Of a stretch of DNA of 64,000 bases, positions 12,347 to 22,212 are shown in pieces. The notes beneath the pieces were generated by a model. The model saw only the letters and a program-made list of their open reading frames with translations, was not told where the DNA came from and searched no databases. Source of the stretch: Basidiobolus meristosporus CBS 931.73 (lineage: Eukaryota; Basidiobolomycota; Basidiobolomycetes; Basidiobolales; Basidiobolaceae); NCBI GenBank assembly GCA_002104905.1, contig MCFE01000118.1:98658-162657 (forward strand), read 5' to 3'. Made by a program: the position numbers and the translations under genes. The first letter of the stretch is position 1; each line of letters opens with the position of its first letter.

Positions 12347-13150
12347 GTCATCATCTGACTACTTTCTCATATGAAGAACTTTTACTTCAAATGAAGCTTA
12401 CTTGAAGCTGACTTTGCACCAAGGATGTTCCCCAAGGATTCCCATGCTGCTTTGACAGGATCTGAAGCATGAATCTGTCCAATGAAGGAATTTTGCACAT
12501 TGATGCATATTGCATTTAAGGCTTTTCTCTCCTCCTTTTGAAATTTCCCAACCTCTTCTGCTGTTCCTTTGTGTACAACTTCTCTTGCTGTTACTATACT
12601 TCAGAGCCTCCTTTCCTCAAGGTGGATCTGCTTCTTAGTTCTCTAAAGTCTGTAGTTCTTCCCATCATACCTCTCATTCACAGGGAAAATGTTTGTGTTA
12701 TTCTGTTTGCAGGTAGATGTTGTCCTTGGAATATATTAAGGCAATCAGGGCTTATAACCTGTTACAATTTAAGAAGTGATTTGTATATAAGGAGCTTATC
12801 AGGAAACAGTGATAATGGTATAAATGTTGTTTATTTGCAAAGAAGCTCAGTATTTATTCCTTTGTAAAAGTAATACAACTTCAGCACTAAGTAAGGAGTG
12901 CTTCTCAACAAAAGTAGCATTCTGTAACAGTTTCAGGGTTAGTACATAATGCTTGGTAAGAGTGCTAATTTGCTCTTGACTCTAAGGGAAAACTCATAGG
13001 ATCATAGATCTGAAGAATGTGACAGCATTTGGGCTGTAAATAAGTCCTACAGTGACCAAAGCTAGTTCAGAATTGTTAAGTAAACTTTTAGCTGCTGAAT
13101 GAGATCATAAAGTCCAATATTTTGACATCAACAAGAACCCTATACCTTTT
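12347..13150 (-). repeat. Copia-B gag N-terminus and 5' LTR region
   Basis: 12347-12745 holds the decayed start of copia-B gag. From 12760 upwards the sequence should be the 5' LTR, ending on the minus strand in TTGTAACA. Its outer end is not clear, because gypsy sequence starts at about 13150. Confidence 0.4.
12746..12759 (-). other. Copia-B primer-binding site (initiator tRNA-Met anticodon region)
   Basis: On the minus strand the sequence directly after an LTR-like end (...TTGTAACA) is GGTTATAAGCCCTG. It is complementary at 13 of 14 positions to the CAGGGCUCAUAACC anticodon stem-loop of fungal initiator tRNA-Met. Copia-A elements have the same site, so both families appear to be primed from an internal tRNA fragment. 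Confidence 0.6.
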
Positions 13151-14915
13151 CAAGCCTAAGAACATAGTGAGGTGAAGGATGAACTTGAAGATAACTCAGA
13201 GCCCTCATTCCTTATGGCAGAAGAATTCGCATTGCAAATGACCTTAAACTCAGGGAAGCTATTAAACTTGAATGGAGTATTCAATGGAGTGCCTACCAAG
13301 ATCATAATTGACTCAGGAGCATCACACAGGTACATATCAGGACAATTTGGCTTGAAAGCTGGAACCAACTTTAAATCCACCAAATCAACTTCAGTCTCAA
13401 CAGCTGTTGGGAACTTACACATGATCAACTGTGTTACTCAGCCAGTAAGAATGAAGATTAATGACTTTGAAGATGACCTACAGGCCTACATATTTGGGAG
13501 CTGCAAGCTTGACCTGTATTTGTAAAGACCTGGCTATTTTGTAGTAACATATAAATCTACTGGAGAACCCTTGTTACTCAGATCCACAAGAACAATGAGA
13601 ATTATGAGCTATTACCTGACAGACTGGATTTCAGCTTGGTCAATTGTAGTGTGAGTGAATCAAGTGAGCTTGGCAAGACACAGTTCTATAGAACACTTAG
13701 GAAAGGCACCCAAATGTTCCTCATGGTGGTATTACAGGAAAATTCCTCTACTGCATCACCCCAAAGGTCCAGACTCCTTTGAAGGAATATTCAGAAAAGT
13801 TTCCAGATGAATTTGTCAGCCTACCACCAGTCAGAGACATAAATCATGCTATTGACACAGGAGATAGCCCTCCAGTCAGCAAGACACCTTACAGAAAAAT
13901 TCCATTGGAATTGGAAAAGATAAAGAGACATATAGGTCAGTTATTGGAGCAAGGATATATCACACACAGCAAGTCACCTTAGGGGGGCACCAGTGCTTTT
14001 TGTGAAAAAAAAGGATGGAACACTTAGGATGTGCATTGACCACTGAGCCCTTAACTCATTTACCTTGAAGAATAAGCACCCCATACCTTGGATAGAGGAG
14101 CTTTTGGCACAGCTCAATAGAGTAACCCTATTCAGCAAGATTGACCTCATGGCAGGATACACTCAAATAAGGTTGAAACCAGAAGATATCCCTACAACAG
14201 CACTCAGGACCAGATATGGACATTTTATGCACTTAGTCATGGATTTTTGCTTCACCAATGCTCCTGCAACATCCATGACCTTGATGCAAACTGTCTTCCA
14301 GGAGTACTTGGGCAAGTTTGTGGTAATATATCTAGAAAACACATTGATATACTGCAAGACAGAATAAGACCACTTAGTGCACATTGAAAGGTCATGAAGA
14401 AGCTAAGAGATAACAAGCTATATGGCATGCTAGCAAAGTGTGAGTTCTTCAAGGAGCAAACTGAGTATCTAGGATACATAGTGGCTAGCTCTGGAATCAC
14501 CTTAGACCCTGCAAGAGTTGAAGTTATCAAGAATCTGAAGCAGCCTTATAGCATTTCAGAACTCAGATCATTCCTTGCAATGGCTCCCTATTATCAGAGA
14601 TTGTTTAAGTTGTTTGCAGCTATTGCAGCCTCTTTAGGTGATATCTATAAGAAACACAACACCATGAAGTGGGACACTGCTTGTGAGACTACCTTTCAGA
14701 AGCTGAAGTATGAGGCTGCTCAGCTGCCAGGCTTAAGAATACCTGGCTTCAGAAATGAGCTTACTCTGTGCACAGATGCTTCAGATTATGCATTTGGTGG
14801 AGTAGTGAGCCAAGAACATGATGGAAAGGACTTCCCAATTGCTGTTGAATTTAAGAAGTTGAGCTCAGCAGAAGAAAACTGTCCAGTGCATGAGAAACTT
14901 ATACACCACCACATT
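13150..14915 (+). mobile_element. Second Ty3/gypsy relic, internal fragment
   Basis: A plus-strand fragment of the same family as the element at 1-3864, with protease at 13172-13525 (KIIIDSGASHRYIS), RT at 13779-14367 and thumb to RNase H at 14394-14921. In RT, the GAP motif is interrupted by a TAG near 13981, and the YLDD box is changed to YLEN (VIYLENTLIY), so it is inactive. RNase H begins CTDASDYAFGGVVSQEHDGK and stops at about 14910, where copia-A sequence in the opposite orientation takes over. No LTR is attached. Confidence 0.8.
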
Positions 14916-15875
14916 GCTTGAATTTCTTAATTCTTCATCCAGGAGCCTTCCATATAGGCAACTTAAGGTTGAATCTTCAGTTCTGGTCTTTAGGGCTGAT
15001 GCAAGGCCCCAAAACATGTCTGGCAGGCTACTCAGGATGGTTACTATCACATCCTCATCAGTAGTTGGTATGCTCACAGATTCTTTTGTATCCACCAGCA
15101 GGATAATTCTTTTAATTAGATTTTTCATTTCTTCTCCTGGCTGCATCTAGTAGTGAAGAATTTTTATTTAAGATACATTTTCTTGGCAGCTGATCATGAC
15201 TGGTGGATGTCATCCAATGCCTTCCAGGCATTCTTTGCTGTTTTTGCTCTTAAGCATTGAATTAGCAATTTGTCTTTAACAATAATGCAAATGCAGTTAA
15301 AAGGACTTTGTTCTTTCCTTTTGGCACTTTAAGGCTTCCTCTCCCACATTTTAGGTGGGCATTCTTGTCCCATGACAATATCCCTGGGACATCTTTTTTG
15401 TTGCTGCATCTTCATATTCACCTTTCACAATTGGAAGTTAGATCCATCCAATTTTTGAGCAGAGGGAGAATTTCCAGTACTAGCAGTTGTAGAGATTGCA
15501 GAGAGTGACAGCACAAGGCTCATAACCTATTGTACAAGTATTGGAAATACTGGAAGTGATTGGGAGGACAAGTGGATTATGTGGTTTTCACTTAATGATT
15601 TATGTAATGTTAAGTAGTATTTGTAATTTTATATGGTCTTGGCATAACAAATGCATAGAATAGCTTTAGAGAGGTCCCAAGAACATGTGTGCAAAGCTTG
15701 GAGCTGTTTAGACAACTTTGAGAATTTACACATTCTGGGTACCTGATATTTTGGTGAAAATATTCCAAGTAAATCCCAACAAGGAATTTGGTCCGTGTTC
15801 TCTAGGATTTGAAAATACTGATCTAAGTGACCAAGTTAGGTGAATATCTAGGTGAAGCTACAAATTCTTACAAAA
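14910..15875 (-). mobile_element. Copia-A copy 1: 5' LTR and gag, truncated
   Basis: Read on the minus strand: an LTR at 15875-15528, a primer-binding site at 15527-15516 (GGTTATGAGCCT), then gag to about 14910 with GEEMKNLIKRIILLVDTKES and VTILSSLPDMFWGLASALK. It ends abruptly against the second gypsy relic. Gag carries stops and is not functional. Confidence 0.75.
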
Positions 15876-16509
15876 CTTATAAGGATTCACAACAGGATTG
15901 TGTGGGATGTTCTGATGCTCATTGGGGGCAAAATTCAGAAGACAGAAGATTCAGCACAGGATACACTTTTCTTTACTGTCAAGGAGCAATCTCATGGAAC
16001 TCAAGAAAGCAACCAGCTGTAGCACTTTCCACCACAGTGGTATCATATATAGCAGCCTGTGAAGCTACAAAGGAAGCAATGTGGCTGAGAAAACCTTTTA
16101 CAAATATAGGCCTATGTCAAAAAAATGCCTATTACTTTATTTGAAGATAGTATAGGATGTAAACAACTGGGTATAAATCCAACTTTCATGCCAGAACTAA
16201 CCACATAGCTATTAGACATTATTTCATATGTGAAGTTATAAAGAACAACTTAGTTAGCTTAGGTTAATGTCCTCAGATGAAATGATGCAGACATGTTTAC
16301 AAAACCACTGACTAGAGACAACTTAGAGTATTTTAGGTCAAAATTAGGACCAGTCAATATGAGCATTGAGCTGAATGGGAGAGTTGTAGAAATTAGTAAT
16401 CCCACCTAAATATTTGCCCAACTTAGTCACTTAGATTACTACCTTCAAATCTTAGAGAATACTGACTAAATTCCTGGTGAAATTTACTTGGAATATTTTC
16501 ACCAAAATA
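15876..16509 (+). mobile_element. Copia-A copy 2: RNase H end and partial 3' LTR
   Basis: A plus-strand fragment starting inside RNase H (DCVGCSDAHWGQNSEDRRFS, then ISWNSRKQPAVALSTT) and decaying towards the pol end. It runs into the first ~125 bp of the 3' LTR (from about 16384), which is cut at 16509 by a terminal sequence of the Harbinger type. Confidence 0.75.
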
Positions 16510-16808
16510 TTAGACTTGTTCCATTGGATATTGCCACATAGTGCCAGCCTCTTTATGGTGCTGGATCAATCTGGCACTCTATGGCACTATCTGGCACTAT
16601 AACTTCTACCATGATGCCAGTGGTATGATACAGTTACTGGTAATTTTACTCAATCTCATTTATGTTGCTCATAATAGTGCTTTCCTTGCTTTATTTACTC
16701 TTCATAATGCTCCAGACACATTTCTCTCAGTGGATGTCTTCTTGTATGAACATACTCTGCATTAATAAGTATCTTAACTATTTTACCTATTCTGCTGTTT
16801 TCTCCTAT

Positions 16809-17620
16809 TTATGACTTTCCTCTGTATTTACCTGCCAATATGCTGAATCTCTTCAGATATCCAAATGTGTGCTCTACCCTCACTCTGAAATGATTAAATA
16901 TCTCATTGTAGAGCTTCTGCTTCCTGCTAAGCTCAACATTACTTGGCTTCCTATAAGCTGTAATACATCCTAATCTCTGACAATCCTCTCCTATATAGGC
17001 TAAGTCTGCCATACATTTCTCCCCTCTACTGAATTCAGGATGATTCTCTACCCAGAGTGCTTTGTCATGCCTACTTCCAGCAAATGGCCCACTAAACCAG
17101 ATGATGTTACCCTCAATGTCAGACAGTGCTTGAAACTTCACACAGTGTGCCTTGTACTTGCCAGAATAAAAGTGCCTCTGCCCTCTAGAAGGTCTGTTAA
17201 TCCTCACTGGGAAGGTATCCAAAAACTCCTGATATGGAACCTGTTGCTGAACACTCTGGGATATGGAAGTCTATTGGAGCTTCTGAACCTAGTATTCCAA
17301 GCTTGCTCTAAGTCATTCATACCCACTGCAAGGTGGTCCTCCATTGCTGTCAGCTGGGAATGAAAGCTTCTAAGACTTTTGTTGCCATGGATGGTGGGTT
17401 GAAACCTTGTAGGGCAATAGTTCTTGTAATAGCAGAGAAGCTTAACAAGGGATCTCCTTGAGTAGATTGGGGTAGATGGTCCACAGTACTTGGAATAGAT
17501 CTCCTCTAGTGTGTCAAAAGGAAATCCAGTGGTAGTGATGGGATAGATGAGAAAAGACCATTCAGATGAGTAAGTCATATTAAAACTGGTGGATGATTGT
17601 ATGGAGGCAGTTTGAATCAA
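16809..17620 (-). pseudogene. Harbinger DDE transposase, one frameshift
   Basis: Two overlapping open segments. The N-terminal part, 17620-17204, has IYSKYCGPSTPIYSRRSLVK and a helical region. The catalytic part, 17222-16809, has FLDTFPVRINRP (first Asp), GKYKAHCVKFQALSDIEGNI, FAGSRHDKALW, MADLAYIGEDCQ (second Asp), CITAYRKP and RVEHTFGYLKRF (Glu). This is the DDE_Tnp_4 (PF13359) layout, and all catalytic acids remain. A single frameshift around 17220-17240 separates the parts; otherwise the gene is well preserved. Confidence 0.8.
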
Positions 17621-17639
17621 TTTGGCGCAATCTGCATTA

Positions 17640-17937
17640 TTTATCTGATTTTTAATACATTATGGTTAAATCTCCATCAATTGCCATGTATCCCATCATT
17701 GTGTTGCAAAAATCATTTGCAAACAATGCCTTGGTACTTTTATTGATGCTTTAATCATAGGCCTATAATCAAATAGGAAATCTGCAATTGATGTGATCTG
17801 ATCTGTGTCAATGCAATCCAAGATGCATCATGCATAATATATGAAAAATTCGACAATCACATTGGTTTTCATTTATATTTCATATAACACCAGGTTGATG
17901 CCAATATACTGCTGTATAAGTATCTAAATTTGTTGCT
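17640..17937. promoter_or_regulatory. Divergent intergenic region of Harbinger
   Basis: About 300 AT-rich bases between the two divergent ORF starts. It is repeated inverted in the second copy (21620-21965), so it belongs to the transposon. It presumably contains both promoters; no specific element is identified. Confidence 0.35.
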
Positions 17938-19098
17938 ATGGTCCCCATACCAAGCCTCAACTTATCTTTAGTACAACCCAGACAAAACCCATTCCCCAGC
18001 TCACAAGCGCGGTCTGGACCAGAAAAGTTGATGTTGGATCCGTTTGAGTTCTTGCCAAATGCTTTTAGTATGGCCCAAGTGTCTATGATGAGCCTTCATA
18101 CAGATATTTGGGCACTACTGATTAATCTAGCAGAACTAGATACCTCAGAGAGTCAACAAAGATGGAAGAATTTGAGTAGAAAGCTGTGGCATGAGTTCTC
18201 CATCAAGATGCCAGCCAATGTATGTAAGAAGATATATAACAAGAGAAGTATTGAAATCAAGAATGAGCTGAGAGTGAGGGGATTTGACAAAGAAGCCATG
18301 CAGGAACAATTTTGCATGCAATTTGCACAGTACGGGCCGGACGCGTCCGTTTGTGCCTCAACTTTGGGAACCAAAGAGATTTTGAATGAGTTTTTGCCTC
18401 AAATGACTAATGTATTACAGGATATATTAGTAGAGCTAAGTGGCTTCCAAGAGCAATATACACAGGACACATCCAGGCAACAGCTCCAAAGTATCAGACA
18501 GAGGGTAAGTGAATACCTTGAGGAATCAGATGGTGAGCTATGGGAGGAAGAATACAGACCGCAAGCAACATTGTCCAGATCACGCCAGCATGCCTTGCTG
18601 GATGCCCTACCATCTCTTGCAACCACAGCGTGCTGGTGCATGTCAGTCCAGACCACGCTAACACCCTTTACCAGAACGCCCTGCATTGAGTCAACGTGCA
18701 TTGAGCCAACGCACATGCTTCAGAGCAAAACTACAAGAACTTGCCAAACTGCTCATTTAGACACAAGTCCATTGGAGCAGACCAAGTTGCATCAACAAGC
18801 AGCATCACATCAAACTCAGCCAAGGGCCATCTCAACGTGTCAAGGTGCACCTGCACATGCAGTTATGCCTGACCATCAGCAGGTTACTTCTGGTAAACTG
18901 ACTGATGATGACCAACATGAAGTGCCTCAACCACTGGAGCTCTTAGCAAGTAAAAGAACGCGTCAGCGCATGGCACTACAGGCCAGTTCAGTTGGTTCAG
19001 TCGGAGCAATTCAGCACGGCCAAGCTGCAGCATTGCACTCATCAACTAGGAGGCAAAATACTGACTACAAATACACAAGTAGCCAAGATGTGTGGTAA
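17938..19098 (+). CDS. Harbinger second ORF, putative DNA-binding accessory protein
   Basis: An uninterrupted 386-residue ORF, unusual in this decayed region. Residues about 38-75 (LDPFEFLPNAFSMAQVSMMS, then LHTDIWALLINLAELD) are predicted helical. Residues 75-110 (SQQRWKNLSRKLWHEFSIKM) carry spaced Trp and basic residues as in Myb/SANT-like accessory proteins of Harbinger elements, though I cannot confirm the domain. The C-terminal half is rich in Gln, Thr, His and Ser with no recognised fold. A closely related sequence, broken by stops, lies on the minus strand at 21619-20940, showing it is part of the element. Confidence 0.6.
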   Translation: MVPIPSLNLSLVQPRQNPFPSSQARSGPEKLMLDPFEFLPNAFSMAQVSMMSLHTDIWALLINLAELDTSESQQRWKNLSRKLWHEFSIKMPANVCKKIYNKRSIEIKNELRVRGFDKEAMQEQFCMQFAQYGPDASVCASTLGTKEILNEFLPQMTNVLQDILVELSGFQEQYTQDTSRQQLQSIRQRVSEYLEESDGELWEEEYRPQATLSRSRQHALLDALPSLATTACWCMSVQTTLTPFTRTPCIESTCIEPTHMLQSKTTRTCQTAHLDTSPLEQTKLHQQAASHQTQPRAISTCQGAPAHAVMPDHQQVTSGKLTDDDQHEVPQPLELLASKRTRQRMALQASSVGSVGAIQHGQAAALHSSTRRQNTDYKYTSSQDVW

Positions 19099-19774
19099 TG
19101 GAAAGTATTCCATTACTACAATATCTCTAAACCAATATTGCACTCATTTCTTTATTTTGCTTTTTGCTATTGTAACACACAAGAGAAAGATCAAGAATTT
19201 CCAACTTTGAAGAGCAAATGCTCCAGACCCTGACAAGCAATCCACCCAAGAATATTATATCATACAGAACACGTAGTAGCCAACACATGTTTCAAATTAC
19301 AGCTCATTTGAAGCAGTACTTAAGGAGTTATGACCAAAAGAGTCCAACTATTATATATACTATGCCTTATTGCTAGGATCACTATGGTGACTTTGATCGC
19401 GTGTAACTTTTGAACCAGCCAATCAAATCACGTGAAATTTTCACAGGTGCTGCGCCTATGTCTGGTCTGCGCCACTGCAAAATTTTAGCTTCGTATCACG
19501 TGTATTGCTTGCGCAATTGCCCAAAAACTTTGATCCTTCAAAATTTTCATATATATGACTTCCCCAGCTGAAAAATAAAGAAGGAGCCTCTCTTTCCAGA
19601 ATCTCCACACTACGATTACAAGTTTAAAGGTTATAAGACTTCCCCTGCATCACTTGCACTGTTGAGTATTCTGACTTTGATCGGTACTACATCAGTAAAG
19701 AGACTGCAAAGCTCACAAGAATCCAATCTAAGTTCTACAAGAAACTACCACTTTTCTGTCGGAAAAGTCCCCTC
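19099..19774. other. Unassigned region between the Harbinger copies
   Basis: No ORF is recognised. 19380-19560 holds CACGTG-type words (TCACGTGAAAT and TCACGTGTATT) and an AATAAAG near 19575 followed by a purine/pyrimidine change. This looks like an LTR or promoter of an unidentified element, but no partner copy is in the window. Confidence 0.25.
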
Positions 19775-20018
19775 TAAGAAACCCCTTTACTCTAAAGACA
19801 CCCCTTTAGACACCCCTTTAGTCTAAAGACCCCTTTAGAGACCCCTTTGAGAAACCCCTTTACTCTAAAGAAGCCCCTTTAGGCACCCCTTTAGTGTAGA
19901 GTCCACTTTAGAGACCACTACAAGAAGCCCCTTTACTCTAAAGACACCCCTTTAGACACCCCTTTAGGTCTAAAGACCCCTTTAGAGACTTCTACAACAC
20001 ACCCCTTTAGGTTAAAGG
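19775..20018. repeat. 73-bp minisatellite built from CCCCTTTAG words
   Basis: The phrase CCCCTTTACTCTAAAG starts at about 19782, 19855 and 19928, giving a monomer of about 73 bp in roughly three copies plus a partial. Within each monomer CCCCTTTAG or close variants recur every 10-18 bases, and palindromes such as CTTTAGTCTAAAG are formed. It ends at ACCCCTTTAGGTTAAAGGGG. Confidence 0.8.
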
Positions 20019-20929
20019 GGAGTTCAGAATTTCCATATTAGGAAATATTTTCTCAGAAAGGAAATTGACTTCCAAATAAGGAAAAGTTACTATAAAAGTA
20101 AATAAGCCCATTAGTCGACAGAAGGTCAGAACACTGCTGTAGAAGTGATAAACACTGCCTACAGTATATTTTGAGCCCAAGATTGAGGAAATTAGTGAAA
20201 GTTATATCTTCTATCGGTATATCAAACTCCCAATAAAGTATTTCAGTATTAGCATACTGGAAGTTGTTGTATATTGTTGATTAGCCTCTACATTGTAGAA
20301 CAAGCCCCAAACTAATCATAATACAACACAACAGATGATAGTCAGCCAGGAAGTAGTATAGGTGTGCAAAGTGAGTCACTACCAAATGCTTCAGTAATAA
20401 TCCCTGTGAGAAAAAACCCAGGAGAAGATGATGCAATTGCTTTGAATCACTCACATTTGTAATGATCCCAACAACCCATTTTTTTGCAATCCAAATCAAG
20501 CCATTGCCAATCAGTGATCATCAATTTTTTGATATAAGTAAAATTGAGGTTGTCTCACATTTGAGACAGAACCCCTATAAATATACACCCTGCATATATA
20601 TACGTCATCTGTAATACCAGTGCAGCAATTGGATCTGTTTTGCGCCTACACAATTGCTTGCATGCTAGCTATGACACCTTGTCCAATCACTAGGATCAGG
20701 GATTTACTTCCTCAATGGGCAAAATGGGATATATGATGGCAAATCAGGTAGCTTTTTCAGTAGTCAATGAGCCAATTAGGGGCTGCCAGCTTCAGGATAC
20801 TTTGGGACCAATTAACCACTGAGATACCGTCCAATTGGAGTGAGGGTAACCAAAATGGTAAGTATCAGTGTAGTTTATAGTGTGATACACATTTATTTCC
20901 ATTTACATTAAAGAAACATATCCAAATAC
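20019..20929. other. Unassigned region after the minisatellite
   Basis: AT-rich, with no recognised protein, RNA gene or terminal repeat. It separates the minisatellite from the inverted Harbinger copy. Confidence 0.3.
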
Positions 20930-22212
20930 CGGATTTTACCTGCCATAATAGTGGTATCCAATCATGCACGTGATGCAAACATTGCAAGTTGGCGCAATCA
21001 TCTGTGCCAACCTCATTGTGTCAGATTGTTAATGTATCAAGGTATTCATTTACCCTCTGTGTGATACTTTGGAACTGTTGCCATGATGAGCCCTGTGAGT
21101 ATTGCTCTTGGAAGCCATTTAGCTCTGTTAATATATCATGCAGTACATTGGTCATTTTAGGCAAAAATTAATTCAAAATCTCATTGGGTCCCAAAGTTGT
21201 GGCACAAATGGATGCATCCAGCCTGTACTGTGCAAATTGTGTGTGGAACTTTTTACGTGCGGCTTCCTCATCAAATCCCCTCTCTCTCAGCTCATTCTTG
21301 ATTTAAATTCTTGTCTTGTTATATATCTTCTTGTGTACATCTGCTAGCATCTTAATGTAGGACTCATGCCACACCTTTCTACTCAGATTCTTCCATTTCT
21401 GTCAACTGTCTGAGGTATCCAGTTCTGCTAGATTAATGACTAGTGCCCAACTATCTGTATGAAGGCTCATCATAGACACTTGGGCCATACTAAAATCATT
21501 TGGCAAGAACTCAAACAGATCCAACATTGACTTTTCTGGTCCATACTGCACTTGTCAGCTATGGATTGGGTTTATCTGACTTGTACTAAAGATGAGTTGG
21601 GACTTGGTATAGGGACCATAGTGACCAATTTGGATACTTATAGAGTAGTTTATAGGTATCAAGCAGGTCTTGTATCAGATATATATGGAAACCAATGTGA
21701 TTGTTGAGTTTTCAATATATTATGCGTGATGCATCTTGGATTGCATTGACATGTATCAGATCACATCAATTACAGATTTCCTATTTGATTATAGAGTTGT
21801 GAGTAAGTCATCCACAAAACCACCAAGTCATTGTTTGAGGAAGTTTTTTGCAATATAATGATTGGATACATGGCAATTGATGGAGATTTAATTGTAGTGC
21901 ATGGAAAATCAGATAAATTAAGCTGATTGCACCAATTTGATTCACATCACCTCTGTTTGATCATACACTAATTTTGATATGACTTACTCATCTTAATGGT
22001 CTTTTCTAATCAATCCCATTACTATGGCTGATTTCCTTTTGGCACATTAAAGGAGATCTATACCAAGCACTATGGACCATCTACCCCAATTTACTCAAGT
22101 AGATCCCTTGTTAAGCTACTCTGCTATTACACAAACTATTGGCATGCAAAGTTTCATCCCACCATCCATGGCAACAAAAGTGCTAGAAGCTTTGATTCAC
22201 AACTGACTACAG
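20930..22212. mobile_element. Harbinger copy 2, inverted and decayed
   Basis: The order is the reverse complement of the first copy: the second ORF on the minus strand from 21619 down to about 20940 (stops present), the intergenic block at 21620-21965, then the transposase N-terminus on the plus strand at 21970-22212 (decayed match to MTYSSEWSFLIYPIT and to the TPIYSRRSLVKLLCYY block). The catalytic domain is missing because copia-A gag starts at about 22213. Confidence 0.7.

Larger units (their letters stand above)
3865..12760 (-). mobile_element. Ty1/copia retrotransposon, family B, split by a 6.5-kb insertion
   Basis: Two minus-strand blocks belong together by order. At 12760-11120 lie the primer-binding site, gag, CCHC, protease linker and integrase C-terminus. 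At 4640-3870 lies reverse transcriptase. Read on the minus strand they form gag-pro-int-[insertion]-RT, the copia order, with about 6.5 kb of foreign DNA between them. The 3' end is cut by the gypsy LTR at 3864. Pairing the two blocks into one element is inference; both are decayed and differ from family A. Confidence 0.6.
16510..19100. mobile_element. PIF/Harbinger DNA transposon, two divergent ORFs
   Basis: It begins TTAGACTTGTTCC where it interrupts the copia-A LTR at 16509, so TTA could be the target site typical of Harbinger. It carries a minus-strand DDE transposase (17620-16809) and a plus-strand ORF (17938-19098), separated by about 320 bp. The transposase plus a divergent DNA-binding-type ORF is the standard Harbinger plan. 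I found no matching right end. A second, inverted and more decayed copy lies at 20930-22212. Confidence 0.7.

Noticed and set aside
19380-19600. Possible LTR of a third gypsy-type element
   Set aside because: CACGTG-type words and AATAAAG are suggestive, but no TG...CA ends, partner copy or target duplication could be found.
19775-20018. CRISPR-like array
   Set aside because: Repeats are contiguous variants without unique spacers of constant length, and this is a eukaryotic chromosome; it is a minisatellite.
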